Shown here: one piece after another, positions 8,798 through 16,178 of the stretch
Layout of the letters: each line of letters begins with the position of its first letter
Position numbering within the stretch: the stretch's first letter is position 1
NCBI RefSeq assembly: GCF_020515695.1
Contig: NZ_JAIWJA010000001.1
Span: forward strand, 62,001 to 126,000
Direction of reading: 5' to 3'
DNA length: 64,000 bases
Origin: Pseudomonas sp. MWU16-30317
Lineage (GTDB): Bacteria; Pseudomonadota; Gammaproteobacteria; Pseudomonadales; Pseudomonadaceae
Notes under the pieces: generated by a model
The model's input: only the letters and a program-made list of their open reading frames with translations
The model's database searches: none
Told to the model about the DNA's origin: nothing
Made by a program: the position numbers and the translations under genes

Positions 8798-9775
8798 ATG
8801 AGCGATCAGGACGTGGAAGCGGGCCTCAAGAACTGGCAGAGCCGGCGGTTTTTGAGCGATCGCCTGGACTGGAATCTGCTGCGGGCCTTCCTGGTCATCG
8901 GCCAGGAGAAGAGCATCAGCCGGGCGGCGGCGCGGTTGTTTCTGACTCAATCGGCGGTCAGCCAGTCGTTGAAGCGACTGGAGGAGCAGTTGGAGTGCAA
9001 ATTGATCCTGCGCCGTGGGCCGCGATTCGATGTGTCGCCTGCCGGCGAAGAAGTGCTGCGCATCGCCGAGGAGATCTACGGCAATGTCGCTCGGCTGTCG
9101 GCAACCCTCAAGAACCCTGAGGATGACGTGGTCGGCAAGGTGCGCATTCTCACCATCAGCCGGGTCCAGTCGGCGCTGTACGACGATTTTCTGGTGCAGT
9201 TTCATCGTGACCATCCGCGCGTCGAACTGGAGGTCGAGGTGATGCGCAGCTCCGACATCCAGAGTGCCTTGAGCCAGCGCACCGCCACTGTCGGGCTGGG
9301 GCTTTGCCGGTTTCCGCAGACCAAGCTGGAGCGGGTGCGGCTGTTGCGTCAGCGCTATGCGTTTTTCTGCGGCAAGCGCCACCGGTTGTTTGGCCAGCGC
9401 AAACTGCCGCTGGAAGCCTTGCAGAGCGAGAATTTTGTGAGTTTTACCAGTGACCAAGTGGGCGGGAATCTGTCGCCGCTGACCATGTTTCGCGACCAGC
9501 AGGGTTTTACCGGGAAGATCGTCGCTTCGTCGTCGAGCTTCGAGGAGATTCGCCGGTTGATCATCGCGGGGTATGGCGTGGGGTGCCTGCCGGAGCACTT
9601 GGTGGATATCGATCTGCACAACGGGTTGATCTGGCGCTTGCCGCCCGCAGAAGGGGTGGTGGATGTGGACGTGTTTTTGATGTGGAACCGCGAGCAACGG
9701 ATGAGCCGGGCGGAGACGGTGTTTCTGGAGGCGTTCCAGCAGGTGATCGAAGGCTCGCCAGCTGATGTAGTCTGA
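8798..9775 (+). CDS. LysR-family regulator (left paralogue of the mirrored pair)
   Basis: A 325-residue LysR protein with an N-terminal extension of about 20 residues before the winged helix (DRLDWNLLRAF), a helix-turn-helix around ISRAAARLFLTQSAVSQSLKRLEEQL, and a full effector domain. It diverges from the MHS transporter at 8645 and probably controls that transporter-aldolase operon and itself, using the CTAATA inverted repeat. It is convergent, with a 36-bp gap, to a clear paralogue at 9812-10750. They share segments such as RRGPRFD, DDVVGKVRIL, MRSSDI, ENFVSFTSDQ and GCLPEH. Effector unknown, but the two paralogues probably sense related ligands. Confidence 0.93.
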   Translation: MSDQDVEAGLKNWQSRRFLSDRLDWNLLRAFLVIGQEKSISRAAARLFLTQSAVSQSLKRLEEQLECKLILRRGPRFDVSPAGEEVLRIAEEIYGNVARLSATLKNPEDDVVGKVRILTISRVQSALYDDFLVQFHRDHPRVELEVEVMRSSDIQSALSQRTATVGLGLCRFPQTKLERVRLLRQRYAFFCGKRHRLFGQRKLPLEALQSENFVSFTSDQVGGNLSPLTMFRDQQGFTGKIVASSSSFEEIRRLIIAGYGVGCLPEHLVDIDLHNGLIWRLPPAEGVVDVDVFLMWNREQRMSRAETVFLEAFQQVIEGSPADVV

Positions 9776-9811
9776 TACCCCCACATCCCCGCGCTGCAAG
9801 GGGAGTGGGCG

Positions 9812-10750
9812 TCACGCGTCCGCCATGCAGCGCACCACTCCCTCGATAAACACCGTTTCCGCCCGCGTGCGGCGCTGATCCCGATTCCATAGCAGATGGA
9901 TATCCACATCAGCCACCCCTTCGTACGGCGGCACCTGCCACAGCAATCCATTGCGTAGATCCTCGGCCACCACATGCTCCGGCAAACACCCCAAGCCCAT
10001 TCCGGCGATCACCAGGCGGCGTATTTCCTCCAGGCTCGGCGATGACGCCACGATCCGCCCGCTGAACCCCTGCTGATCACGGAAAATGGTCAACGGCGAC
10101 AGCATCCCGCCGATCTGATCACTGGTAAAACTGACGAAATTCTCCGCCTGCAACTGCTCCAGCGTCAGCCCGGCTTGACCAAACAGCCGATGCTGCTGGC
10201 CGCAGTAAAAACTATAGCGTTGACGCTGAAACAGCTGCTGTTCGAGCCTCGGCTGCGGCCGCCGATTGAGGCTGATGCCCAGGCTCGCCGTCTTCTCCAG
10301 CAGCGCACTGACGATATCCGAACTGCGCATCACATCGATCTCGAAATCCACCCGCGGGTGCTGGCGGTGAAACGTGGCGAGGTAGTTATCGAAACGCGCA
10401 TTGACGATGCGGCTGACCATCAGGATGCGCACCTTGCCCACCACGTCATCCCCCGGCTGCTCCAGGGTGTGGCTCATCTGCGACACCTGGCCATACATCT
10501 CGCCTGCCATGGCGAAGATCTTGTGCCCGGCCTCGGTGAGATCGAAACGCGGCCCGCGGCGGGCGATCAATTGATACCCGAGCTGCTCCTCCAGCCGCTT
10601 CAAGGCCTGACTTACCGCAGGCTGCGTCAGATGCAAGCGCGCTGCTGCACGGCTGATGCTCAGCTCCTGGCCGATCACCCTGAAGGTGCGCAGCAGGTTC
10701 CAGTCCAGACGATCGTTGAGCAGGGGCAACTCGCGGCGTACATCTTCCAT
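9812..10750 (-). CDS. LysR-family regulator (right paralogue of the mirrored pair)
   Basis: A 312-residue LysR protein with the same architecture as its convergent neighbour at 8798: a short N-terminal extension, a helix-turn-helix around ISRAAARLHLTQPAVSQALKRLEEQL, and an effector domain ending with the GCLPEH and LLWNRDQRR segments. It diverges from the MHS transporter at 10912 across a 161-bp AT-rich gap containing a TATGCATA palindrome. It is therefore the likely regulator of that transporter and the acetylpolyamine amidohydrolase gene behind it. Divergence from the paralogue is substantial, so the duplication is old or selection for a new ligand has acted. Confidence 0.93.
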   Translation of the reverse strand: MEDVRRELPLLNDRLDWNLLRTFRVIGQELSISRAAARLHLTQPAVSQALKRLEEQLGYQLIARRGPRFDLTEAGHKIFAMAGEMYGQVSQMSHTLEQPGDDVVGKVRILMVSRIVNARFDNYLATFHRQHPRVDFEIDVMRSSDIVSALLEKTASLGISLNRRPQPRLEQQLFQRQRYSFYCGQQHRLFGQAGLTLEQLQAENFVSFTSDQIGGMLSPLTIFRDQQGFSGRIVASSPSLEEIRRLVIAGMGLGCLPEHVVAEDLRNGLLWQVPPYEGVADVDIHLLWNRDQRRTRAETVFIEGVVRCMADA

Positions 10751-10911
10751 TGGAATTTCCGATCATAATTCAAATTTATAATATGCATAATAAATAGAAC
10801 ATTGACTAATCATAGCCCCCGGCCAAAAAATCAATCCGCCAAGCGCCATCAGAGCGCCGGTGTTGCTCGCCTTTCTCCTGCCAAAAAAACAACCTCAAGG
10901 GAGTCAATTCC

Positions 10912-12237
10912 ATGAACCGTCCTGCTCAGTCGCAGCCACGCAGAGCTGCGGCCGCCGCATTTATCGGCACCATGATCGAGTGGTACGACTTTTACATCTA
11001 CGCCACGGCCGCCGCTCTGGTGTTCGGCCAACTGTTCTTCCCCTCCAGCGACCCACTGTTCAGCACCATGGCCGCCTTCGGCACCTTCGCCGTGGGCTTC
11101 TTCGCGCGGCCGCTGGGCGGCATCATCTTTGGCCATGTGGGTGATCGCATCGGGCGCAAAAAGTCCTTGATCATCACCTTACTGATGATGGGCGTGGTCA
11201 CCGTGTGCGTCGGCTTGCTGCCCAGCTATGCACAGATCGGCGTCGCCGCGCCGGTGCTGTTGATTTTCCTTCGCGTGGTGCAAGGCATCGCCGTCGGCGG
11301 CGAGTGGGGCGGTGCGGTGCTGATGGCCGGCGAGCACGCTCCCAAAGGCCGGCGCAACTTCTTCGCGTCCTTTGCGCAACTGGGCAGCCCGGCCGGTTTG
11401 ATTCTCTCGCTGCTGGCATTCAGCGCCATCACCCGCTTGCCGGAAGCCGACCTGATGAGCTGGGGTTGGCGCCTGCCATTCCTGGCCAGTTCGTTGTTGC
11501 TGATCGTGGGTCTGGTGATTCGCCTTGGGGTCAATGAATCGCCGGAGTTCCTCGACGGCAAGGCCAAGGCTGAACAAGCCCGCAGCCTGGTCGGCCACAC
11601 CGAGCAGGCGCCCGTGGTCGAGGTGCTGAAAACGGCCTGGCGGCCATTGCTGTTGTGCATCGGCGCCAACACTCTCGGCATCGCTGGGGTGTACTTCACC
11701 AATACCTTCATGATCGCCTACAGCACCCAGCAACTCGGGCTGCCGCGCTCGCTGATCCTGGAATGCCTGTTCGTGGTCTCGATCATTCAGTTCTGCATTC
11801 AGCCGGCTGCTGCGTGGATTGCCGAGAAGGTGGGCGCCACACGGTTTTTGGCGGTGATGGCGACCTTGGCGATGGCCTCGCCGTACCCGATGTTCGTGCT
11901 GGTCAGCAGTGGTCAGCCAAGCAAGATCATTGTCGGCATCGCCTTGGCGGTGGTGTGCATGGCGTCGTTCTATGCGGTGATCGCCGGGTTCGTCAGTGGG
12001 ATGTTTGCGACCCGCGTGCGCTACACCGCGATCTCCTTGGCGTATCAGGTGTGCGGTGCGGTGGCGGGTGGTTTGACGCCGTTGATCGGCACCTGGCTGG
12101 CCCATTCCTACCCGGGCCAGTGGTGGCCGATGGCGGTGTTCTACACCTTGATTGCCGGGACTTCGCTGATTTGCGTGTTGGCGCTGGCGCGTCGGCATGC
12201 GTTGGCTCACGGGCTTGAAATGGCCACTGCACACTAA
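10912..12237 (+). CDS. MFS transporter, MHS type (right copy of the mirrored pair)
   Basis: A 441-residue, 12-helix MHS transporter with MIEWYDFYIYAT in helix 1, GDRIGRKK in the first loop and GIAVGGEWGG in helix 5. It is the paralogue of the transporter at 7350-8645 and sits at the mirror-image position. The amidohydrolase gene starts 18 bp after its stop codon with its own GGAGG site, so the two genes are co-transcribed. Import of an acetylated polyamine-like or other N-acyl compound for that enzyme is a reasonable inference; an organic acid substrate, more usual for MHS proteins, cannot be excluded. Confidence 0.93.
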   Translation: MNRPAQSQPRRAAAAAFIGTMIEWYDFYIYATAAALVFGQLFFPSSDPLFSTMAAFGTFAVGFFARPLGGIIFGHVGDRIGRKKSLIITLLMMGVVTVCVGLLPSYAQIGVAAPVLLIFLRVVQGIAVGGEWGGAVLMAGEHAPKGRRNFFASFAQLGSPAGLILSLLAFSAITRLPEADLMSWGWRLPFLASSLLLIVGLVIRLGVNESPEFLDGKAKAEQARSLVGHTEQAPVVEVLKTAWRPLLLCIGANTLGIAGVYFTNTFMIAYSTQQLGLPRSLILECLFVVSIIQFCIQPAAAWIAEKVGATRFLAVMATLAMASPYPMFVLVSSGQPSKIIVGIALAVVCMASFYAVIAGFVSGMFATRVRYTAISLAYQVCGAVAGGLTPLIGTWLAHSYPGQWWPMAVFYTLIAGTSLICVLALARRHALAHGLEMATAH

Positions 12238-12255
12238 TTCTTGGAGGTAAATGTC

Positions 12256-13287
12256 ATGCGTAGTTTCTTTCATCCGGAACAACTGCTTCACCATCCGCGC
12301 AGTTATTACTCGCGGGGGCAGATGCGCACGCCTCAGGAAGTGCCTGAGCGGGCGTTGAACCTGGTCAAGGCGGCTAAGTCGTTGGGGTTCGTCGTCGAGC
12401 AACCGGCTGACTTTGGATTGGCGCCGCTGCTAGCGGTGCACAGTGCTGCCTATCTGACATTTTTGGAGGAAGCCCACCAGCGTTGGAAAGAGGTCCCCGA
12501 AGACTGGGGCGATGAGGTCATGTCGAACATCTTCGTCCGTGAGCCCAATGCGTTGCGCGGCATTCTCGCCCAGGCCGGCCGCTACCTGGCGGATGGCAGC
12601 TGCCCCGTAGGGGAGCACACTTGGCGCGCGGCCTATTGGTCCGCGCAATGTGCGGTGGCGGCGGCGCAGGCGGTGATCGATGGTGAACCCGCTGCCTATG
12701 CGCTGTGTCGGCCGCCGGGGCACCATGCCCGCGCCGAAGCCGCGGGTGGGTTTTGCTATGTGAATGGTGCGGCGGTGGCAGCCCAGGCGTTGCGGGTGCG
12801 TTATGGCAAGGTTGCGGTGCTGGACAGCGACATGCACCACGGGCAGGGGATTCAGGAGATCTTCTACGATCGGGATGATGTGTTGTATGTGTCGATTCAT
12901 GGCGATCCGACCAACTTCTATCCGGGTGTGGCGGGCTTCGAGGACGAGCGCGGCAGCGGCGCGGGGGAAGGGTGCAACGTCAACTTGCCGATGCCTCATG
13001 GTTCGTCTGAAGCGGTGTTCATGGACAAGCTGGAGCAAGCGCTTGAGGCGGTTCGGGCGTTCGGAGCCGAAGTGTTGGTGTTGTCGTTGGGCTTTGATAT
13101 CTACGAGCTGGATCCGCAGAGCAAGGTGGCAGTGACGACCGAGGGCTTTGCGCGGTTGGGCGAGCGGGTGCGCAGCCTCGGGTTGGCGTGCGTGATTGTT
13201 CAGGAGGGTGGCTATCACCTGGAATCGCTCGAGGATAATGCGCGGGCGTTTTTTGTGGGGCCGCAAGCCTGGCAGCCAGCGGCTTAA
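12256..13287 (+). CDS. Histone-deacetylase-fold acetylpolyamine amidohydrolase
   Basis: A 343-residue zinc hydrolase of the HDAC/acetylpolyamine amidohydrolase family. All hallmark residues are present: the PPGHHA pair His156/His157, zinc ligands Asp192 and His194 in DSDMHHGQG, Asp281 in LGFD, and the transition-state Tyr320 in QEGGY. The bacterial polyamine branch is indicated by the YELDP and TTEGF segments after Asp281. ATG 12256 is set by GGAGG 8 bases upstream. It should remove acyl groups from polyamines or similar amines in the cytoplasm. Its operon partner is the MHS transporter upstream. A 12-bp stem hairpin 75 bp downstream probably ends transcription. Confidence 0.92.
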   Translation: MRSFFHPEQLLHHPRSYYSRGQMRTPQEVPERALNLVKAAKSLGFVVEQPADFGLAPLLAVHSAAYLTFLEEAHQRWKEVPEDWGDEVMSNIFVREPNALRGILAQAGRYLADGSCPVGEHTWRAAYWSAQCAVAAAQAVIDGEPAAYALCRPPGHHARAEAAGGFCYVNGAAVAAQALRVRYGKVAVLDSDMHHGQGIQEIFYDRDDVLYVSIHGDPTNFYPGVAGFEDERGSGAGEGCNVNLPMPHGSSEAVFMDKLEQALEAVRAFGAEVLVLSLGFDIYELDPQSKVAVTTEGFARLGERVRSLGLACVIVQEGGYHLESLEDNARAFFVGPQAWQPAA

Positions 13288-13362
13288 CGGCCGTTTTAGC
13301 GCAGGCGCGGTGCTGCTGTGGGGCGTTCAGCTTGGCAAGCAGCACTGGATATGACCCCGAGG

Positions 13363-13389
13363 AATTGTCCAACACCCTGTTGGACAATT
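13363..13389. terminator. Perfect 12-bp inverted repeat with CCC loop
   Basis: AATTGTCCAACA, loop CCC, then its exact complement, followed by one more T. It lies between the ends of the convergent amidohydrolase (+) and DUF3077 (-) genes, so a bidirectional terminator is likely. The TTGTCC...GGACAA arms also resemble a regulator operator, which cannot be excluded. Confidence 0.55.
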
Positions 13390-13453
13390 TCAGCGCCCGG
13401 TCAGGCCCGCGCAGAGTCTCGCCTGCACATCAGATTGGCGCGGGAGAAGCAGA

Positions 13454-13720
13454 TCAGACCGCTGCCGCCATCGCTTGAGCAACATCATCCATCAGCGCCT
13501 TGCCCATTTCGTTCAGGTAAACGGCGGACAAGGCTGCATGCCCGGTAGGATCGCCAAACGCGGCTTCGGTCATCAGTTTGTTGGCGCAGTCCTGCAGGAT
13601 GGAGGCGTGTTCCAGCGCGTCGATGGCGGGGATGTCAGGGTTGACAGTGAACAGCTTGTGGCCGTCAAGGGAGCGGCCGAAAGGGGTGGTGCCAGCGGTG
13701 TGGAGATTGGTTTGGGTCAT
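13454..13720 (-). CDS. DUF3077-family small protein
   Basis: An 88-residue protein resembling the Pseudomonas-restricted DUF3077 family. The pattern is a short variable N-terminus, then LFTVNPDIPAIDALEHAS, a hydrophobic-cysteine helix (ILQDCANKL), and a final helix ending near DDVAQAMAA. Start 13720 is chosen because the family's usual short opening begins there; an open frame continues upstream for another 450 bases without family similarity. Function is unknown. The gene is monocistronic, convergent with the amidohydrolase gene, and preceded on its own strand by a hairpin-rich leader. Confidence 0.75.
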   Translation of the reverse strand: MTQTNLHTAGTTPFGRSLDGHKLFTVNPDIPAIDALEHASILQDCANKLMTEAAFGDPTGHAALSAVYLNEMGKALMDDVAQAMAAAV

Positions 13721-14223
13721 TGAGTAAGGATCCGGATTGTGATTAAAGGATCGCCACCGTCTGCCGCCAAGCAGAATTGGGTGGCGAATTACGCAAGGTT
13801 GGCGGACCGGACAATACGGAAACCGGCACCTCCGAGGAGGTCCCTGCGCAATTCGCCATAGCACCGAAATGCAGGCGAAAAAAATGCGCCTGCAAAACGG
13901 AGTTGAGCGCTGTTGCGCTGTATTGATTGGGCCGCCAAGCCCACATCGCTGATGAGCAGCGAGGGCCGAGAGGTTAACCCTCTCGCCGCTCGACCACAAG
14001 CGTTCAAGGCCAGGGCTGCCCTCGGGGTGACAAAAATGCGCGTTGCACCGCGCGATGGACGTCGGCGCAAGGTCAGGCGGTTTCGGTATTGGCGGCCTGT
14101 TATCAAGGCCGTCATGCAAGGCAACGTACCGAAGCATACAATTCCTGGGGACGCCATGCAGACCGGACACGCAGGCGTGTAAATCCAGGAATGTGGGATC
14201 GTGGCCAAAAGGTAAGAGTCTCC
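13721..14223. other. 503-bp non-coding, hairpin-rich region upstream of the DUF3077 gene
   Basis: No gene is supported here although long overlapping open frames exist by GC bias. The stretch 13828-13985 holds five short perfect hairpins in a row: 13828-13841 (ACCTCC/GGAGGT), 13870-13894 (TGCAGGCG/CGCCTGCA), 13906-13919 (AGCGC/GCGCT), 13947-13961 (CGCTG/CAGCG) and 13967-13985 (CGAGAGG/CCTCTCG). Such density is unusual for plain spacer and suggests a structured 5' leader or small RNA, probably on the minus strand leading into the DUF3077 gene. Promoters for the DUF3077 and DUF2256 genes must lie inside this region; no strong -35/-10 pair stands out. Confidence 0.4.
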
Positions 14224-14373
14224 GTGAAGAAAAGTGAATTGCCCTCCAAGAATTGCGCTACTTGCGGCCGTCCTTTTTCGTGGCGCAAGAAATGGGCGCG
14301 CTGCTGGGATGAAGTTCGTTATTGCTCTGAGCGCTGCAAACGTCAGAAGTCGACCTCTGGAGCTGTCTCGTGA
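14224..14373 (+). CDS. DUF2256-family small cysteine-rich protein
   Basis: A 49-residue protein with the DUF2256 signature: [19 protein letters not shown] followed by [10 protein letters not shown]. The two CxxC-like pairs (CATC and CSERC) imply a zinc-binding knuckle. GTG 14224 gives the usual family opening VKKSELPSK; an in-frame ATG at 14191 would add 11 residues and is less likely. The stop codon overlaps the GTG start of the following acetyltransferase by 4 bp (GTGA), so the pair is translationally coupled. Function is unknown for the family. Confidence 0.85.
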   Translation: MKKSELPSKNCATCGRPFSWRKKWARCWDEVRYCSERCKRQKSTSGAVS

Positions 14374-14828
14374 AACTACTCTCCATGCGCAGGGCCACCA
14401 TTGAGGACGCGGGGGCTATCTCAACGCTCGTCATCGACGCCTACAAGCCCTACATCGCCCGAATCGGGCAGAAGCCCGCTCCGATGTTGGATGATTACCG
14501 CAACGTCGTGGTCGAGAACGACGTCTTCGTCGCTACTCGCGGCACTGAAATCGTGGGGGTGCTGGTCATGGTCGAAGAGGGCGCGGTGCTGCTGCTCGTG
14601 AACGTGGCGGTGGCGCCCCGACAGAAGGGCCAAGGCATCGGTAAAATGTTGATGGCGTTTTGTGAGGAGCATGCGCGGGCTGTCGGATCACAGGCCATCA
14701 GGCTGTACACCCATGAGCTGATGATTGAAAACGTCGAGATTTACCGAAAGCTTGGTTATCGAGAGACGCATCGAGCCATAGAGGATGGCTTCCCAAGGGT
14801 GTTCATGCGCAAGGTGCTTGTCGCCTAG
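14370..14828 (+). CDS. GNAT-family N-acetyltransferase
   Basis: A 152-residue GNAT enzyme. Motif A, which binds acetyl-CoA, reads [16 protein letters not shown] near residues 75-90, following the LLLVNVAV strand; the C-terminal part [12 protein letters not shown] is the usual motif B. It transfers an acetyl group to an amine of an unknown substrate. The GTG start at 14370 overlaps the DUF2256 stop codon; an ATG 15 bases later is an alternative without the coupling. A length of about 150 residues is normal. Confidence 0.88.
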   Translation: MKLLSMRRATIEDAGAISTLVIDAYKPYIARIGQKPAPMLDDYRNVVVENDVFVATRGTEIVGVLVMVEEGAVLLLVNVAVAPRQKGQGIGKMLMAFCEEHARAVGSQAIRLYTHELMIENVEIYRKLGYRETHRAIEDGFPRVFMRKVLVA

Positions 14829-14963
14829 TGAGCACGTACAGGTCTCACCAGCGTGGCAGGTCGCCGTAGGAGTTTTCCAGGGATGCCGATCATGCCTCTG
14901 CATCTACTCCGGGACGCATCTTGCAAGGCAAATGCAATTGCGCCCCTAAAAGCGAACCCCACC

Positions 14964-15869
14964 ATGCAACTCCGAGCCCTACGCTACTTCCACGAAGTCG
15001 CCCGCTGCGCCTCCCTGCGCAAAGCCGCTGAGCGCCTCTATGTCACCCCCACTGCCGTCAGCCGACAAATCGAGCACCTGGAGCACTTCTTCGGTGCAAC
15101 CCTGATCGAACGTGGTGCTCGCGGCATCCGCCTCACTGCCGACGGCCAATGCCTGGCCGAGCAAGTCGCGATCACCCTGCGGGGGATGGAGCAGGTGCGC
15201 GAAGTCATCAGCAGCCGCCAGAGTCAGATCGCCGGCAACATCAGCATCTTTGTCTCGGAAAGCATCGTCTCGACCATGCTGGCGCCAGTCCTCGCAGCGC
15301 TGTCCCGCGCCCACCCCAAGGTCACCTTCAATATCGTCATCGCCAGTGCTTCAGCCACGGTCGACGCGCTGTGCAGCGGCGAGGCCGATCTGGGCCTGGC
15401 CTTCTACCTGCCTGAGCGCGCCGATGTCGAAGTCACCGCGCAATGCGAGCTCTGGCACCGCGTGTTGGTCAGCGCCGAACACCCCTTCGCCAGCCGCGAC
15501 AGCATCGAATTGGCCGAATTGCAGGGTCAACCGTTGGCGATCCCCGATGCCGCCTATGGGGTGCGTCAGGCGCTGGAATTGGCGGCGAAAAAGCGTGGCG
15601 TCAGCTTCACGCCCGTGTTCACCACCAGCTCGTTGGAAACCCAGAAGAGCCTGGCGCGCCTTGGCTCGGCGGTGCTGATCCTGCCCCAGATAGACGCCGA
15701 AGCACGGGACCTGAGCGATGGCCTCATAGCCGTGCCGATCGCCGATGACGACCTGGGCCGCGTGCGCATCGACTTGTGCGTATACCGCAACCGCCCGCAG
15801 TCCAGCGCCTCGCTCAAGTGCCAGGAGATGCTGGCCGCAGCTATGCGCAGCTACGGACTGATAACATGA
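14964..15869 (+). CDS. LysR-family transcriptional regulator
   Basis: A 301-residue LysR protein. ATG 14964 gives the standard opening MQLRALRYFHEVARCASLRKAAERLYVTP with the recognition helix TAVSRQIEHLE; the longer in-frame starts upstream add 37 residues with no family similarity. The effector domain includes ISIFVSESIVSTML and GEADLGLAF. It stands alone: the acetyltransferase upstream is in the same direction and the porin downstream is convergent, so its target may be remote or itself. The amidase-MHS-OprD operon nearby is a possible target, but the layout does not show this. Confidence 0.9.
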   Translation: MQLRALRYFHEVARCASLRKAAERLYVTPTAVSRQIEHLEHFFGATLIERGARGIRLTADGQCLAEQVAITLRGMEQVREVISSRQSQIAGNISIFVSESIVSTMLAPVLAALSRAHPKVTFNIVIASASATVDALCSGEADLGLAFYLPERADVEVTAQCELWHRVLVSAEHPFASRDSIELAELQGQPLAIPDAAYGVRQALELAAKKRGVSFTPVFTTSSLETQKSLARLGSAVLILPQIDAEARDLSDGLIAVPIADDDLGRVRIDLCVYRNRPQSSASLKCQEMLAAAMRSYGLIT

Positions 15870-15896
15870 ACATCAAATCCATTCCCGAGGTTTTCC

Positions 15897-16178
15897 ATGA
15901 AGGCTTCTAAGCGCACCGCAAAGCCGTTACTTGCTGCCCAGTACCAAGCCGAAGCGCGTCGCTTGGCTGGTGTCGCTTCTAATATTGAGCGCCAATTCCT
16001 GTCAGTGAGCCTTGCAAAAGGTAAAGACCTTGAGCCTGCTGGCCGGATAGCAGGGGCACGTGCCTGGTCGTTCTCTGCATCAAATCGAGCCGCCAGCGAT
16101 GGCGGTTTTTTTTGCCTGTATGTTGTGCAAGACGACCAGACGCCAAAATCTACGGCCTCACCCCCTAAAAAATATTGA
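15897..16178 (+). CDS. Doubtful small hypothetical protein with a terminator inside its 3' part
   Basis: A 93-codon frame starting 27 bp after the LysR stop with a GAGG site before ATG. The first 45 residues (basic start, then a helix-like AEARRLAGVASNIERQF) have protein-like character. The frame then runs through a strong intrinsic terminator at 16090-16113 and overlaps the 3' end of the porin gene by 14 bp, which a real gene would rarely do. It may be the 5' part of a decayed gene or only chance. No family recognised. Confidence 0.3.
   Translation: MKASKRTAKPLLAAQYQAEARRLAGVASNIERQFLSVSLAKGKDLEPAGRIAGARAWSFSASNRAASDGGFFCLYVVQDDQTPKSTASPPKKY
16090..16113 (+). terminator. Intrinsic terminator
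   Basis: Stem CCGCCA/TGGCGG with loop GCGA followed by eight Ts. It is oriented for the LysR gene ending at 15869 and any small gene after it, and stops transcription before the convergent porin gene. Confidence 0.85.

Noticed and set aside
13789..14208. A 139-codon minus-strand frame upstream of the DUF3077 gene
   Set aside because: No domain, odd composition (many Arg, Ser, Cys), and it overlaps the hairpin series and the DUF2256 promoter region. Better explained as a structured leader.
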